Part shown: positions 1-7,069 of the stretch, in pieces
Numbering within the stretch: position 1 is the first letter of the stretch
How the letters are laid out: each line of letters opens with the position of its first letter
Assembly: GCA_031280455.1 (NCBI GenBank)
Contig: JAITGR010000148.1
Span: 1-7,469, forward strand
Source: Spirochaetaceae bacterium
Lineage (GTDB): Bacteria > Spirochaetota > Spirochaetia > Treponematales > Breznakiellaceae
Length of the DNA stretch: 7,469 bases
Reading direction: 5' to 3'
Made by a program: the position numbers and the translations under genes
Notes under the pieces: model-generated
Database searches by the model: none
What the model saw: the letters and a program-made list of their open reading frames with translations, nothing else
Told to the model about the DNA's origin: nothing

Positions 1-1598
1 CGCAAAAAACCAATCTTGTCCGCGTCCAGAATTGCGATAAACGACACCTCCGGCAAGTCAATACCTTCCCGCAGCAGGTTGATGCCGACCAGTACGTCAA
101 AATCGCCCTGCCGCAGCCGCGTTAAAATCTCGACCCGCTCAATCGTTTCAACCTCACTGTGAATGTAGCGCACCTTGAGCCCCAGTCCCAGCAGATATTC
201 CGTTAAATCCTCCGCCATCTTTTTGGTCAGCGTCAGAATAAGCGAGCGCTCCCCCGCGTCGCGCCGCGCCGCAATCTCCGCGTAAATGTCCTCCATTTGC
301 CCTTCGCTGGGACGCACTTCAATTTCCGGGTCCAAAAGACCGGTGGGGCGAATGACCTGCTCCACAACGCGGACGCTTTCGCCAAGCTCCACCTCGCCGG
401 GTGTCGCGGAAACATACACCGTTTTGCCAAGCAGCGCGCGGAACTCGTCCATACGCAGCGGCCGGTTGTCGAGCGCGCACGGCAGCCGGAAGCCGTAGTC
501 AACAAGATTCTGCTTGCGGCTCCGGTCGCCCGAAAACATCGCGCCAATCTGCGACACGCTTACATGGCTTTCGTCAATAAACGTCAGGTGGCCGCAGGAG
601 CCGTCCGCCGCCTTTGGAAAGTAGGCAATCAGCGTATCAGGCCGCTCGCCTGGAGCACGGCCCGCAAGCGGCGCGGAATAGTTTTCGATGCCCGGGCAGT
701 ACCCCATTTCGCGCAGCATCTCGACATCGTACTCTACCCGCGTTTTAAGCCGCTCGGCCTCCAACTGCTTACCCTGCGCCCGCAGCCAGTCGTAGCGCTC
801 GGCAAGCTCCCGCTGAATACGCGGCAGCGCGTTGTCAATCATCTCCTTGGGCATAACAAACTGCTTTGCCGGATACAACAACGCGCTGTCAAGCTCCTCG
901 AACACCTCGCCTGACAGCGGATTAAAACGCCGGATGCGCGCGACCGTTTCCCAGTCCAGGTCAACACGGTACGCATCCTCCAGATACGCCGGAAAAATCT
1001 CCAGCGTGTCGCCCCGCCGGCGAAAACATCCCCGTTCCAGCACCGCGTCATTGCGCTCATACTGAAGTTCGACAAAGCGCCGCATCAGCGCGTCCACATC
1101 GATGGTTTCGCCGGCAGAAAAAGTCGCCGTCATTTTGCGGTAAATTTCCGGGGTCGCAAGGCCGTAAATACACGAAACGGTCGCAACGATAATCACATCG
1201 CGCCGCTCCATAAGGCTGCGGGTCGCCGAAAGCCGCAGCCGCTCAACCTCCGCGTTAATCGAAGCGTCTTTTTCTATGTATAAATCTTTTTTTGCGACAT
1301 ACGCCTCCGGCTGATAGTAATCGTAGTACGAAACGTAGTATTCCACCGCGTTATGCGGAAAAAACCCCTTAAATTCGCGGAAAAGCTGGGCGGCAAGCGT
1401 CTTGTTATGACTGATAATCAGCGACGGCATCTGCACCGCCTCAATAATTTTAGCCATAGTAAACGTTTTGCCGGAACCGGTAACCCCTTTCAAGGTCTGA
1501 AACTGGTCACCCGCCAAAATCCCGCCCGCCAACGCCGCAATAGCATCCCCCTGTCCGCCCGCCGGTTCAAACGGCGAAACCACCTTAAAAGGCCGCAT
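1..1598 (-). CDS. uvrB: UvrB, excinuclease ABC subunit B (3' end cut by window edge)
   Basis: UvrB is loaded on DNA by UvrA, verifies damage with a helicase-like ATPase, and recruits UvrC for incision in cytosolic nucleotide excision repair. Reading from 1598 leftwards gives 532 uninterrupted codons. Visible in order are the N-terminal FKVVSPFEPAGGQ; Walker A GVTGSGKT (about 38-45); the SHNKTLAAQL block (63-72); the tyrosine-rich beta-hairpin YYVSYYDYYQPEAYV (about 87-101) that inserts behind the damaged strand; the DExx-type box IDESH (about 341-345); VSATPGE; and GINLLREGIDLPEVS followed by DADKIGFLR at the edge. E. coli UvrB has 673 residues, so the missing part should hold helicase motif VI and the C-terminal UVR domain that contacts UvrC. 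The loss is due to the window, not a broken gene. ATG 1598 is preferred over the in-frame ATG at 1604 because GGAGG lies 6 nt before 1598 but directly abuts 1604. It is transcribed divergently from the giant gene at 1780. Confidence 0.97.
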   Translation of the reverse strand, partial: MRPFKVVSPFEPAGGQGDAIAALAGGILAGDQFQTLKGVTGSGKTFTMAKIIEAVQMPSLIISHNKTLAAQLFREFKGFFPHNAVEYYVSYYDYYQPEAYVAKKDLYIEKDASINAEVERLRLSATRSLMERRDVIIVATVSCIYGLATPEIYRKMTATFSAGETIDVDALMRRFVELQYERNDAVLERGCFRRRGDTLEIFPAYLEDAYRVDLDWETVARIRRFNPLSGEVFEELDSALLYPAKQFVMPKEMIDNALPRIQRELAERYDWLRAQGKQLEAERLKTRVEYDVEMLREMGYCPGIENYSAPLAGRAPGERPDTLIAYFPKAADGSCGHLTFIDESHVSVSQIGAMFSGDRSRKQNLVDYGFRLPCALDNRPLRMDEFRALLGKTVYVSATPGEVELGESVRVVEQVIRPTGLLDPEIEVRPSEGQMEDIYAEIAARRDAGERSLILTLTKKMAEDLTEYLLGLGLKVRYIHSEVETIERVEILTRLRQGDFDVLVGINLLREGIDLPEVSFIAILDADKIGFL

Positions 1599-1604
1599 AC
1601 ACAT

Positions 1605-1646
1605 CCTCCGCACCCAAAGCATACCGCAGACCCCGCAGACTGTCAG
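1605..1646 (-). promoter_or_regulatory. uvrB promoter and Shine-Dalgarno
   Basis: On the minus strand a CTGACA box (1646-1641, five of six matches to TTGACA) is followed after exactly 17 bp by TATGCT (1623-1618, four of six to TATAAT). The predicted transcript starts near 1611, leaving a leader of only about a dozen bases. That leader contains GGAGG (1609-1605), 6 nt before the ATG at 1598. The spacing is ideal for a sigma-70-type promoter, but the boxes are imperfect and no start site has been measured. Confidence 0.55.
1624..1640. repeat. 8-bp direct repeat in the uvrB promoter spacer
   Basis: CCGCAGAC occurs at 1624-1631 and again at 1633-1640, a 9-bp period. Together the copies fill the spacer between the predicted -10 and -35 boxes of uvrB. 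A direct repeat here could be a repressor site such as an SOS-type operator. It does not match the E. coli or Bacillus LexA box, and chance is possible in GC-rich DNA. Confidence 0.4.
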
Positions 1647-1703
1647 CAGAGCCGGCATATCGAAACAAACAGCGCGCTCTTCTTCGCTCTGATATACCGG
1701 AGG

Positions 1704-1743
1704 AAAAACTGAAAACTGAAAACCGACAACCGACAACTGAACC
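1704..1743. repeat. Tandem heptanucleotide repeat in the divergent intergenic region
   Basis: Five consecutive 7-bp units fit the consensus GAMAACY: 1704-1710 (first base A instead of G), 1711-1717, 1718-1724, 1725-1731 and 1732-1738, followed by a partial unit GAACC. The units drift from GAAAACT to GACAACC and back to GACAACT. The array ends next to the -35 box predicted for the gene at 1780 and lies about 60 bp upstream of the uvrB -35 box. It may be a regulatory site array or a slippage-prone spacer; nothing here decides its role. Confidence 0.65.
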
Positions 1744-1744
1744 A

Positions 1745-1773
1745 GGGACACACGCGGCGTAACGTGCTAGAAT
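1745..1773 (+). promoter_or_regulatory. Candidate promoter of the giant envelope gene, possibly leaderless
   Basis: GGGACA (1745-1750, four of six to TTGACA) is separated by 17 bp from TAGAAT (1768-1773, five of six to TATAAT). Seven bases after the -10 box is 1780, the A of the ATG of the next gene. No Shine-Dalgarno-like purine run lies in 1765-1779, which fits a leaderless or nearly leaderless transcript. The TAG of the -10 box is also an in-frame stop, so the reading frame cannot start further upstream. Confidence 0.45.
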
Positions 1774-1779
1774 ACCGGT

Positions 1780-4700
1780 ATGCGTCCTCTGCGGCACCGG
1801 CTTTTAGGGAGTGTGCTTTTTCTGGCCAGCGCCGTTTCCCTGGCCGCCCAGACCGGCGGCGGGGCGGAAGAAAACGGCACGGTCATTTTTTCGTGGAATA
1901 ATCCAAAAACCGGCGTTTCACTTTTTTTGAACGGCTATTGGGACTGGCAGTTGACCGGTTCCGCCGGAATTGTCGCCGACCCATTCCGCTGGGGGCCAGC
2001 CGCCGTGCCGCCGGTGCTGTTTACCCAGCAAGCCGACCTGACCCTTGCCCTGTGGATACGGGAACGCTGGTTTGTTGAAGGCCGCTTTCAGGAGGACGCG
2101 AAACTCAACACCTACCGCGCCGGCTTCCAGGGAAAATCCGGCGACACCCTGCGCTATCTGGGAATCGGCAACACCGGCCTCGACTTTCCCGCGTACCCGT
2201 ACCTCAACCTGGGCGGCACGACGCCGGCCTCTATCGGCGTGTACGGGCAATTCGGCAGCGACACGTTCCAGCTGCACGGCCTCTTCCGCTACGACGACGC
2301 CGTCCGCGAAGAGCGCGTTTTTTCCGGCGGCCGCGAACAGTTTGAAAGCTACCTGCCGCCGGAAGCCGCGTACCGCGCGGTATCGTTCGTGCTGCCGGAC
2401 GACGGCCTTGCCGCCGTCCCCGTCGTCTACCTGGAAGACAAAGACGGCGCACTTGCCGGCAGCGACGGGCGGCGCTGGCGGCAGGCGGCGGCAGACGAGT
2501 ACGCGGCCAGCGCCGCGGCCGGCCTTGTCGAACTGGCGAGCCCGGCGGACGGGCGCGTCGCCGTATACTACCCGGGCGGCTACAACCAGGGCAGTTACGC
2601 GCCGAACGAAGGTTTTCTGGGGCAGGTGCGGGAGTACTTTGCCGGCGCGGCCTCGCCAGCCGATGTCGCAAACTACCCCCAGCCAGGCGGCGGCAGCACA
2701 CCGGCAGTCATCAACATAGACGGCCGTGAGGCGCTCGTGGTGTACGAAAAAGGCACGTTTTCGCCGTTTGAACGCCTAAGCCGCTACCAGGCGCCGGCGG
2801 GCGACATAGAACGCGCCTACCTGGCCGACAGCGCCACCGGCGCACGCCGGACGGACTACACCCTGGACGTGTACGAGGAAACCAGCGCGTTTACCATAGA
2901 AGAAAGCGACTTTGCCGTCCGCTACGCCGCGCGCGTGTACGAATTGCGCCACAGCTCAGGCCGCTATACCCCGCGCGACGTTGAAACCCGCTGGCCGCTG
3001 GCACACGCCGACAGCGCCATCTACCTGCCGGGCGGCTATTCGTCAGGCGAACTGCGGCTGGAGTTTATCGCCTATGGCCTTGCCGGCGGGTACGTCATCG
3101 GGACCGGCATTGTTGAAACCTCGATACAAGTTACGCGCGGCGGCCTTGCGGAAACCGGCTTTCGCTTTGACGCGCAGACCGGCACCGTAAGCCTTACCCG
3201 TCCGGCGGCCTTTAACGAGACAATACGCATCAGCTACCTGCGCCTATCCACGGCACGGCGCGGCGGCAGCATAGCCCTCGCCGCCGGCTTCACCTGGGAA
3301 CGGCCGCTGTTCGCACCGCCGCCCCCGCCCGAAGCCGCTGACGACACGGACACGGACGCGGACGCGTTTACTAACGCGAACGCGCCGGTACAGAATGGGG
3401 CGCTGTACGCGGGCGCGGCAGCCGGCGCGCGCTGGAACGTGGATGCCAACACGTATTCGCAGGGCGACAGCCTTTCGCCCGGCACCGTCGGGGCAGCCGC
3501 CTACACACGCTACGAGCGCGGCGGCCTTAGCGGCGCACTGCGGATCGGCGGGGCGTACGGCCAGGAAGACACGAGCGGCCTGTACCGCGCGGCTTCAATG
3601 GAAGGAAGCGAGGCGATAATCGACATCACCGGCGCGCCGTCGCAGGCCGCCAGCGCACCGGCGCGCAATCCGGCAGACGGCCCCGCCCTTGCCGAAGAGC
3701 GCCGCGCGCCGCTCGTGTTCCGCGACTATCAGGACAAAAGCGTTTTTGGCGGCGGCGAGCTCTTGCCGATAGAGCAGGACGCGCCGGTCGTGGCCGGCAA
3801 GAACGCCCCCTATCCGGCACGCGACACAACGCTGAAAAACCGGACACTCGTCACCGAATTCAGCCTGAACGAAGCAAAAAACTGGACGGGCTGGACAGTC
3901 GAACTATCACCGGCGCAGTTTTCGCTCGCGCGGGAAATCGAGCTGCCGTTTCGGTTTTACGGCTGGAGCGGCAGCGGCGACATTGCGGTCTACATTCAGT
4001 TTGGCGAAATCGCCAACGGCGAGAGCGTTTTTCAGGACGAGGACAACCGCATCCTTACCCGCCGCCTCTACCCCAGCGCGGATGCCGGAACCAGCCTGCG
4101 CCCTGATTTTCAGGGCGGCATCGACAGCCGCGCCCACATTGCCGGCATACAACTGAGCGACGCCGACCGGCGACGTCTGCAAAACACCCAAAGCGCGCGG
4201 CTTGTCATCGTGCGCCAGAGCGGCGAATGTTCAGGCCGCCTGCTGGTCGCGCCGCCGGTTACGCGGGGAGCGCAGTTCCGGCCACTGGTCGTGCGGGACG
4301 GCAGCGTCCGCACCCAGGACGACACTCTGGAAGTACGTGCGGTGGAAATTGCCGACGACAGCCTCGACCAAAAAGAAAGCGCCCTTATGCGGCGGCTGCA
4401 CCCCAACGGCGAGCGGGAGCGCGTACTGAACGTGTCCTGGAACCACGCCGGCGACGCGGCAGCCGTAGACACCGCGGCAGGCACCGGCGGCACCCTGGGA
4501 AAAGCGCCGTTTTCGGCCTACCGCGTCCTCACCCTGTTTGTACGCCTGCCGGAAAGCGAGGCCGCCGGCGCGGATTTTTCGACAAGCACGTTCAGCGTCG
4601 TGCTTGGCAAAGGCGAAGCCGCCTACAGCGACATAAGCCGCCGCTGTCTGCGGGCGGAAATACCCGCCCGCGCCCTCCTTGCCGCCGGCGAAAGCGGCTG

Positions 4701-6738
4701 GGTAAAAGCCGAACTACGCTATGGGACGGCGGAGCGCGGCGTGTTTATCGACGGCAAAAAGACCGGCGAGCTTGAGTGGGGGATGGCCGGCCTGGCCGAA
4801 AGCGCGCGCGGCGGCACCGCCGCAGACGCCGCCGCAGGCGCAGAAACCGGCATGAGCCTCGCGGTATTCCTCCAGCCGCCCGCTGGCGGGAGCCTGCCGG
4901 AAAGCGGCCGTTTTTGCATAGACGAAGTACTTTTAACCGACAGCGCCGGCACCTTTACCGGAAACCTGGGCATCTCCGCCGCGTGGGAAAAATACGGCAC
5001 ACTCATCGCGCTTGCGGACTTCCCCCTGCTGGCCAACATCCGCGTTCAAACCGACAACGAACTGTCGCTGCTCGTCCGCGATGCCTACCAGAACGGCACC
5101 CCGTCCGCGCCCTCCGGCACACCATCGGGAACGCCGGAAGGCGCGTTTTCCGGCGGGACAAACGCCGCCATAGACATAGCCGGATTTCAGCTAAAAGGCG
5201 AAGCCGCCGTCAACGCTTCCGGCAGCCAGGTTTTGTGGAAAGGCGGCCACAGCATAGCCCGCTTTTTCGGCCCCGTAGGGTTTCAGGAACGCTTTTACCT
5301 GGACACAGACGGCAGCGAATGGCTGCACCAGGCCGCGCTTTTTTTGAACAGCGTCCTCTCCGCGCGGCTGGAGGCGGAAAGCCAGAACCGCACGGAACAG
5401 AACCGCCAGTGGAAAGCCAGCCTCGGCAAGCCGGGCCCCGGCGGCTTTTCGCTGGACGCGCGGCTCCACTACAGCGCCACAGGCGCGCGCGACACTTCCG
5501 GCCAGTACATCGCGGCCTGGACCGAATCGTTTCGCCCCCTCGTACCGGACAGCGGTGCCAGCGCCGAAAAGCGCCTGGTAAACCTCCGCGCGGGCTTTAA
5601 CGACAGCCGCGCGCTTTTGTGGGGTACCGCCGCAGACGCAGCGGCGGCCCCGGACAGCGGCGGCGCACCTTCCGGCGCGGGCATTTTTTTACGGCTGGAC
5701 GGCACGAACCTGTACGAGGATGCCAGCGGCAGAGAAGCGGCGCGCAGCGAAATCGAAACCGGCGTACCCGTCGCCATATCCGGCTATAAAGCAGTTTTCA
5801 GCCTAAGACGCGCATACGAACGCGCGTTGTTAGCGCCCGCCCGCGATATTTTCGCCGACCTGGACACCTTTGCCGCAGCGCACTGCGGCGCGCTGCCCTT
5901 GTACGCGCAAGCGCCGCTGTACTCGCTGTTCGACCCCGCCGCGCCGGACCGGTTTACCGCCAGCGTGCAAACCGCCGCGGGCGGCGCGCTCATCGCCGAA
6001 AGCCTGTTTCAGGACGAATACCGCCTGACACTGGACACCCCCGCGTTTGCCGGCGGCGGCGCGGCGCGCATACTCGTACCTCGCCAGGTCGAAGCCTACA
6101 CACGCCGCGAAATCAGCCGAAAACTGGACAGCAGCCTGGACAAACTACTCACCGGCTTTGCCGTGCGCCACAGCGCCGTCAACATAGCCGGCGCGTACAG
6201 CCCGCTCGCGCTCTTCCGGTTTTACCAGAACGACGAACTTGACTCCACCATCAGCGCGGAATGGAGCCTGCCACACGGCGGCACCGCAAGCTGGCGCGTA
6301 CAAACCAGCCAACTATTTTCGTTCTACGGCTTCAAAGGCGCCAGCCTGGATTTTGAAGACGTCCTCACCTTCCGCGAAAAAAGCTGGACACTCCTGTTCA
6401 CCCTGTACTGGACAGTACCCGCCGCGAACAGCCTCCTGGGCAGACTCTACGACTGGGCGCTGCGCCGCGCCCCCGCCACAACATCGTGGACAATAGTAAG
6501 CGCACTCAAAACACGCGGAGCCAGCCGCCTCCGCCGCGAAAAACTGGAAACCCGCGTCAACAAAACCGAAGAAGGCCACATTGACCACGCAATCACAGCC
6601 GGCCACGAATCCATAATCCGCCTGGGCGGCAGCTTTACACTCAGCACCTTCGCCGAACTTTCAACAACCTTCAGCGCAAAAACCAGCACCTTCACCCTGC
6701 TGGCCAGCACCGGCCTCAAACTAAACGTCGTGTGGTAG
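1780..6738 (+). CDS. Giant exported protein, probable SprA-like outer-membrane beta-barrel
   Basis: The 1652-residue product starts with a classical signal peptide: basic MRPLRHR, hydrophobic 8-21, likely cut after SLA at 22. It ends in an alternating strand LKLNVVW with a terminal Trp, the usual outer-membrane barrel signal. Several blocks resemble SprA, the large type IX secretion/gliding translocon of Bacteroidota: LRYLGIGN (125-132) with the following FGSDTFQLHG; FDAQTGTVSLTRP before ISYL; VYIQFGEI (737-744); DQKESAL (863-869) followed by YRVLTLFVRLPE (914-925); and CIDEVLLTD (1046-1054) followed by ALADFPLL (1077-1084). Their order matches SprA as I remember it, but this is comparison from memory. 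SprA is usually well over 2000 residues, so this would be a shorter relative. Low-complexity linkers lie at about 510-535 (PPPPP then acidic TDTDADA) and about 1106-1121 (GTPSAPSGTPSGTPEG). Y-x-P-G-G-Y-x-x-G appears twice (263-271 region and 415-423). ATG 1780 is the only reasonable start. A role in outer-membrane transport or surface architecture is inference; the reading frame itself is certain. Confidence 0.6.
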   Translation: MRPLRHRLLGSVLFLASAVSLAAQTGGGAEENGTVIFSWNNPKTGVSLFLNGYWDWQLTGSAGIVADPFRWGPAAVPPVLFTQQADLTLALWIRERWFVEGRFQEDAKLNTYRAGFQGKSGDTLRYLGIGNTGLDFPAYPYLNLGGTTPASIGVYGQFGSDTFQLHGLFRYDDAVREERVFSGGREQFESYLPPEAAYRAVSFVLPDDGLAAVPVVYLEDKDGALAGSDGRRWRQAAADEYAASAAAGLVELASPADGRVAVYYPGGYNQGSYAPNEGFLGQVREYFAGAASPADVANYPQPGGGSTPAVINIDGREALVVYEKGTFSPFERLSRYQAPAGDIERAYLADSATGARRTDYTLDVYEETSAFTIEESDFAVRYAARVYELRHSSGRYTPRDVETRWPLAHADSAIYLPGGYSSGELRLEFIAYGLAGGYVIGTGIVETSIQVTRGGLAETGFRFDAQTGTVSLTRPAAFNETIRISYLRLSTARRGGSIALAAGFTWERPLFAPPPPPEAADDTDTDADAFTNANAPVQNGALYAGAAAGARWNVDANTYSQGDSLSPGTVGAAAYTRYERGGLSGALRIGGAYGQEDTSGLYRAASMEGSEAIIDITGAPSQAASAPARNPADGPALAEERRAPLVFRDYQDKSVFGGGELLPIEQDAPVVAGKNAPYPARDTTLKNRTLVTEFSLNEAKNWTGWTVELSPAQFSLAREIELPFRFYGWSGSGDIAVYIQFGEIANGESVFQDEDNRILTRRLYPSADAGTSLRPDFQGGIDSRAHIAGIQLSDADRRRLQNTQSARLVIVRQSGECSGRLLVAPPVTRGAQFRPLVVRDGSVRTQDDTLEVRAVEIADDSLDQKESALMRRLHPNGERERVLNVSWNHAGDAAAVDTAAGTGGTLGKAPFSAYRVLTLFVRLPESEAAGADFSTSTFSVVLGKGEAAYSDISRRCLRAEIPARALLAAGESGWVKAELRYGTAERGVFIDGKKTGELEWGMAGLAESARGGTAADAAAGAETGMSLAVFLQPPAGGSLPESGRFCIDEVLLTDSAGTFTGNLGISAAWEKYGTLIALADFPLLANIRVQTDNELSLLVRDAYQNGTPSAPSGTPSGTPEGAFSGGTNAAIDIAGFQLKGEAAVNASGSQVLWKGGHSIARFFGPVGFQERFYLDTDGSEWLHQAALFLNSVLSARLEAESQNRTEQNRQWKASLGKPGPGGFSLDARLHYSATGARDTSGQYIAAWTESFRPLVPDSGASAEKRLVNLRAGFNDSRALLWGTAADAAAAPDSGGAPSGAGIFLRLDGTNLYEDASGREAARSEIETGVPVAISGYKAVFSLRRAYERALLAPARDIFADLDTFAAAHCGALPLYAQAPLYSLFDPAAPDRFTASVQTAAGGALIAESLFQDEYRLTLDTPAFAGGGAARILVPRQVEAYTRREISRKLDSSLDKLLTGFAVRHSAVNIAGAYSPLALFRFYQNDELDSTISAEWSLPHGGTASWRVQTSQLFSFYGFKGASLDFEDVLTFREKSWTLLFTLYWTVPAANSLLGRLYDWALRRAPATTSWTIVSALKTRGASRLRREKLETRVNKTEEGHIDHAITAGHESIIRLGGSFTLSTFAELSTTFSAKTSTFTLLASTGLKLNVVW

Positions 6739-6755
6739 CAAAGAATTTGGGCGCA

Positions 6756-6774
6756 TTTGCCGCTGCGCGGCAAA
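6756..6774. repeat. 8-bp perfect hairpin just after the giant gene
   Basis: TTTGCCGC (6756-6763) pairs perfectly with GCGGCAAA (6767-6774) around a TGC loop, 18 bases after the stop codon. Placement suits a transcription terminator, but no T-run follows on the plus strand (CCGCGC follows), so an intrinsic terminator is not well supported. It may instead be the first hairpin of the structured element. Confidence 0.6.
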
Positions 6775-6793
6775 CCGCGCTATCCGTTCCAAT

Positions 6794-6812
6794 CTTTTTG
6801 CTCCGCAAAAAG
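6794..6812. repeat. 8-bp perfect hairpin with TCC loop
   Basis: CTTTTTGC (6794-6801) pairs with GCAAAAAG (6805-6812) across a three-base loop. It is flanked by two similar phrases, CTATCCGTTCCAAT on the left and TATTTCCACTACTATC on the right. The stem is preserved exactly although the sequence is simple, which suggests a DNA or RNA fold is selected. No T-run follows on the plus strand. Confidence 0.55.
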
Positions 6813-6847
6813 TATTTCCACTACTATCGCTTGCGCTGTTCAAAAAC

Positions 6848-6976
6848 GGCCTCCATGCCGTTCCGGCTGTTTACGACGTTTTTGCGGCACAATAAAGCAA
6901 ACCGTAGGTTTGCGTGCCGCCCGTATGTGCCGCAATGAGGCGTGGGAGGCGCAGCCGACCTAGCCGAATGGAGGCC
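6848..6976. repeat. 129-nt nested imperfect inverted repeat (bulged long hairpin)
   Basis: Four pairs of arms are nested in the correct order around a GTA loop: GGCCTCCAT (6848-6856) with ATGGAGGCC (6968-6976); CGGCTG (6864-6869) with CAGCCG (6952-6957); TTGCGGCACA (6882-6891) with TGTGCCGCAA (6926-6935); and GCAAACC (6897-6903) with GGTTTGC (6907-6913). A second GTGCCGC at 6914-6920 offers an alternative partner for the third arm, and AACGGC/GCCGTT (6845-6850/6857-6862) a local alternative hairpin. The long bulged stem is reminiscent of single-strand-recombined sites such as integron attC or of a structured RNA. No canonical attC end boxes are found. Confidence 0.6.
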
Positions 6977-6979
6977 AAG

Positions 6980-6995
6980 GCCGCCTACTGGCGGC
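6980..6995. repeat. 6-bp perfect GC hairpin
   Basis: GCCGCC (6980-6985) and GGCGGC (6990-6995) form a perfect stem with a TACT loop, three bases after the outer arm of the long inverted repeat. It belongs to the series of local hairpins in this spacer. Confidence 0.5.
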
Positions 6996-6997
6996 GT

Positions 6998-7014
6998 CCC
7001 CAGCAAAGCTGAGG
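6998..7014. repeat. Short hairpin with AAA loop
   Basis: CAGC (7001-7004) pairs with GCTG (7008-7011) across AAA. After one C/A mismatch, CC (6998-6999) and GG (7013-7014) continue the stem. It lies three bases after the preceding GC hairpin and is weaker than the others. Confidence 0.4.
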
Positions 7015-7020
7015 CGCGTA

Positions 7021-7036
7021 AACAGACCTGTTATGC
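7021..7036. repeat. Small inverted repeat ending in a GTTATGC core-like site
   Basis: AACAG (7021-7025) and CTGTT (7028-7032) are inverted around AC, and GTTATGC occupies 7030-7036. GTTATGC resembles the GTTRRRY boxes used by integron integrases, deviating at one R position. It stands within about 20 bases of the change from GC-rich to AT-rich DNA. No partner RYYYAAC box was found within 300 bases to the left, so a complete attC is not supported. It could be a single simple site or coincidence. Confidence 0.3.
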
Positions 7037-7069
7037 GAAGTGGGGGCGTACTCCATTTCCTATGTGATT

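Noticed and set aside
297..914. Plus-strand open frame of about 205 codons opposite uvrB
   Set aside because: It lies antisense to a strongly conserved UvrB frame, has an arginine-rich composition typical of shadow frames in GC-rich DNA, and shows no recognisable domain.
1598..1604. Alternative uvrB start at the in-frame ATG at 1604
   Set aside because: The GGAGG directly touches this ATG, leaving no spacer for ribosome binding, whereas the ATG at 1598 has a normal 6-nt spacing.
2045..2719. Plus-strand open frame of about 224 codons inside the giant gene
   Set aside because: Out-of-frame shadow rich in Arg, Ala, Thr and Pro. The giant frame is continuous with a signal peptide and conserved-looking blocks through this stretch.
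4776..5600. Plus-strand open frame of about 274 codons inside the giant gene
   Set aside because: Arg/His/Pro-rich shadow frame produced by GC-rich codons. It has no start context and no coherent hydrophobic pattern.
6756..6812. Intrinsic terminator for the giant gene
   Set aside because: Both hairpins are strong, but neither is followed by a T-run on the plus strand (CCGCGC and TATTTCC follow), so a standard Rho-independent terminator is not supported.
6732..7006. Small open frames on both strands across the spacer after the giant gene
   Set aside because: They run straight through perfect hairpins, and one overlaps the stop codon of the giant gene. They look like translations of a structured repeat, not of genes.
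6783..7036. Complete integron attC site ending at GTTATGC
   Set aside because: A paired RYYYAAC box is needed on the left and none was found between 6739 and 7029, on either reading. Only the right-hand core resembles an integron site, so it is kept as a weak observation.
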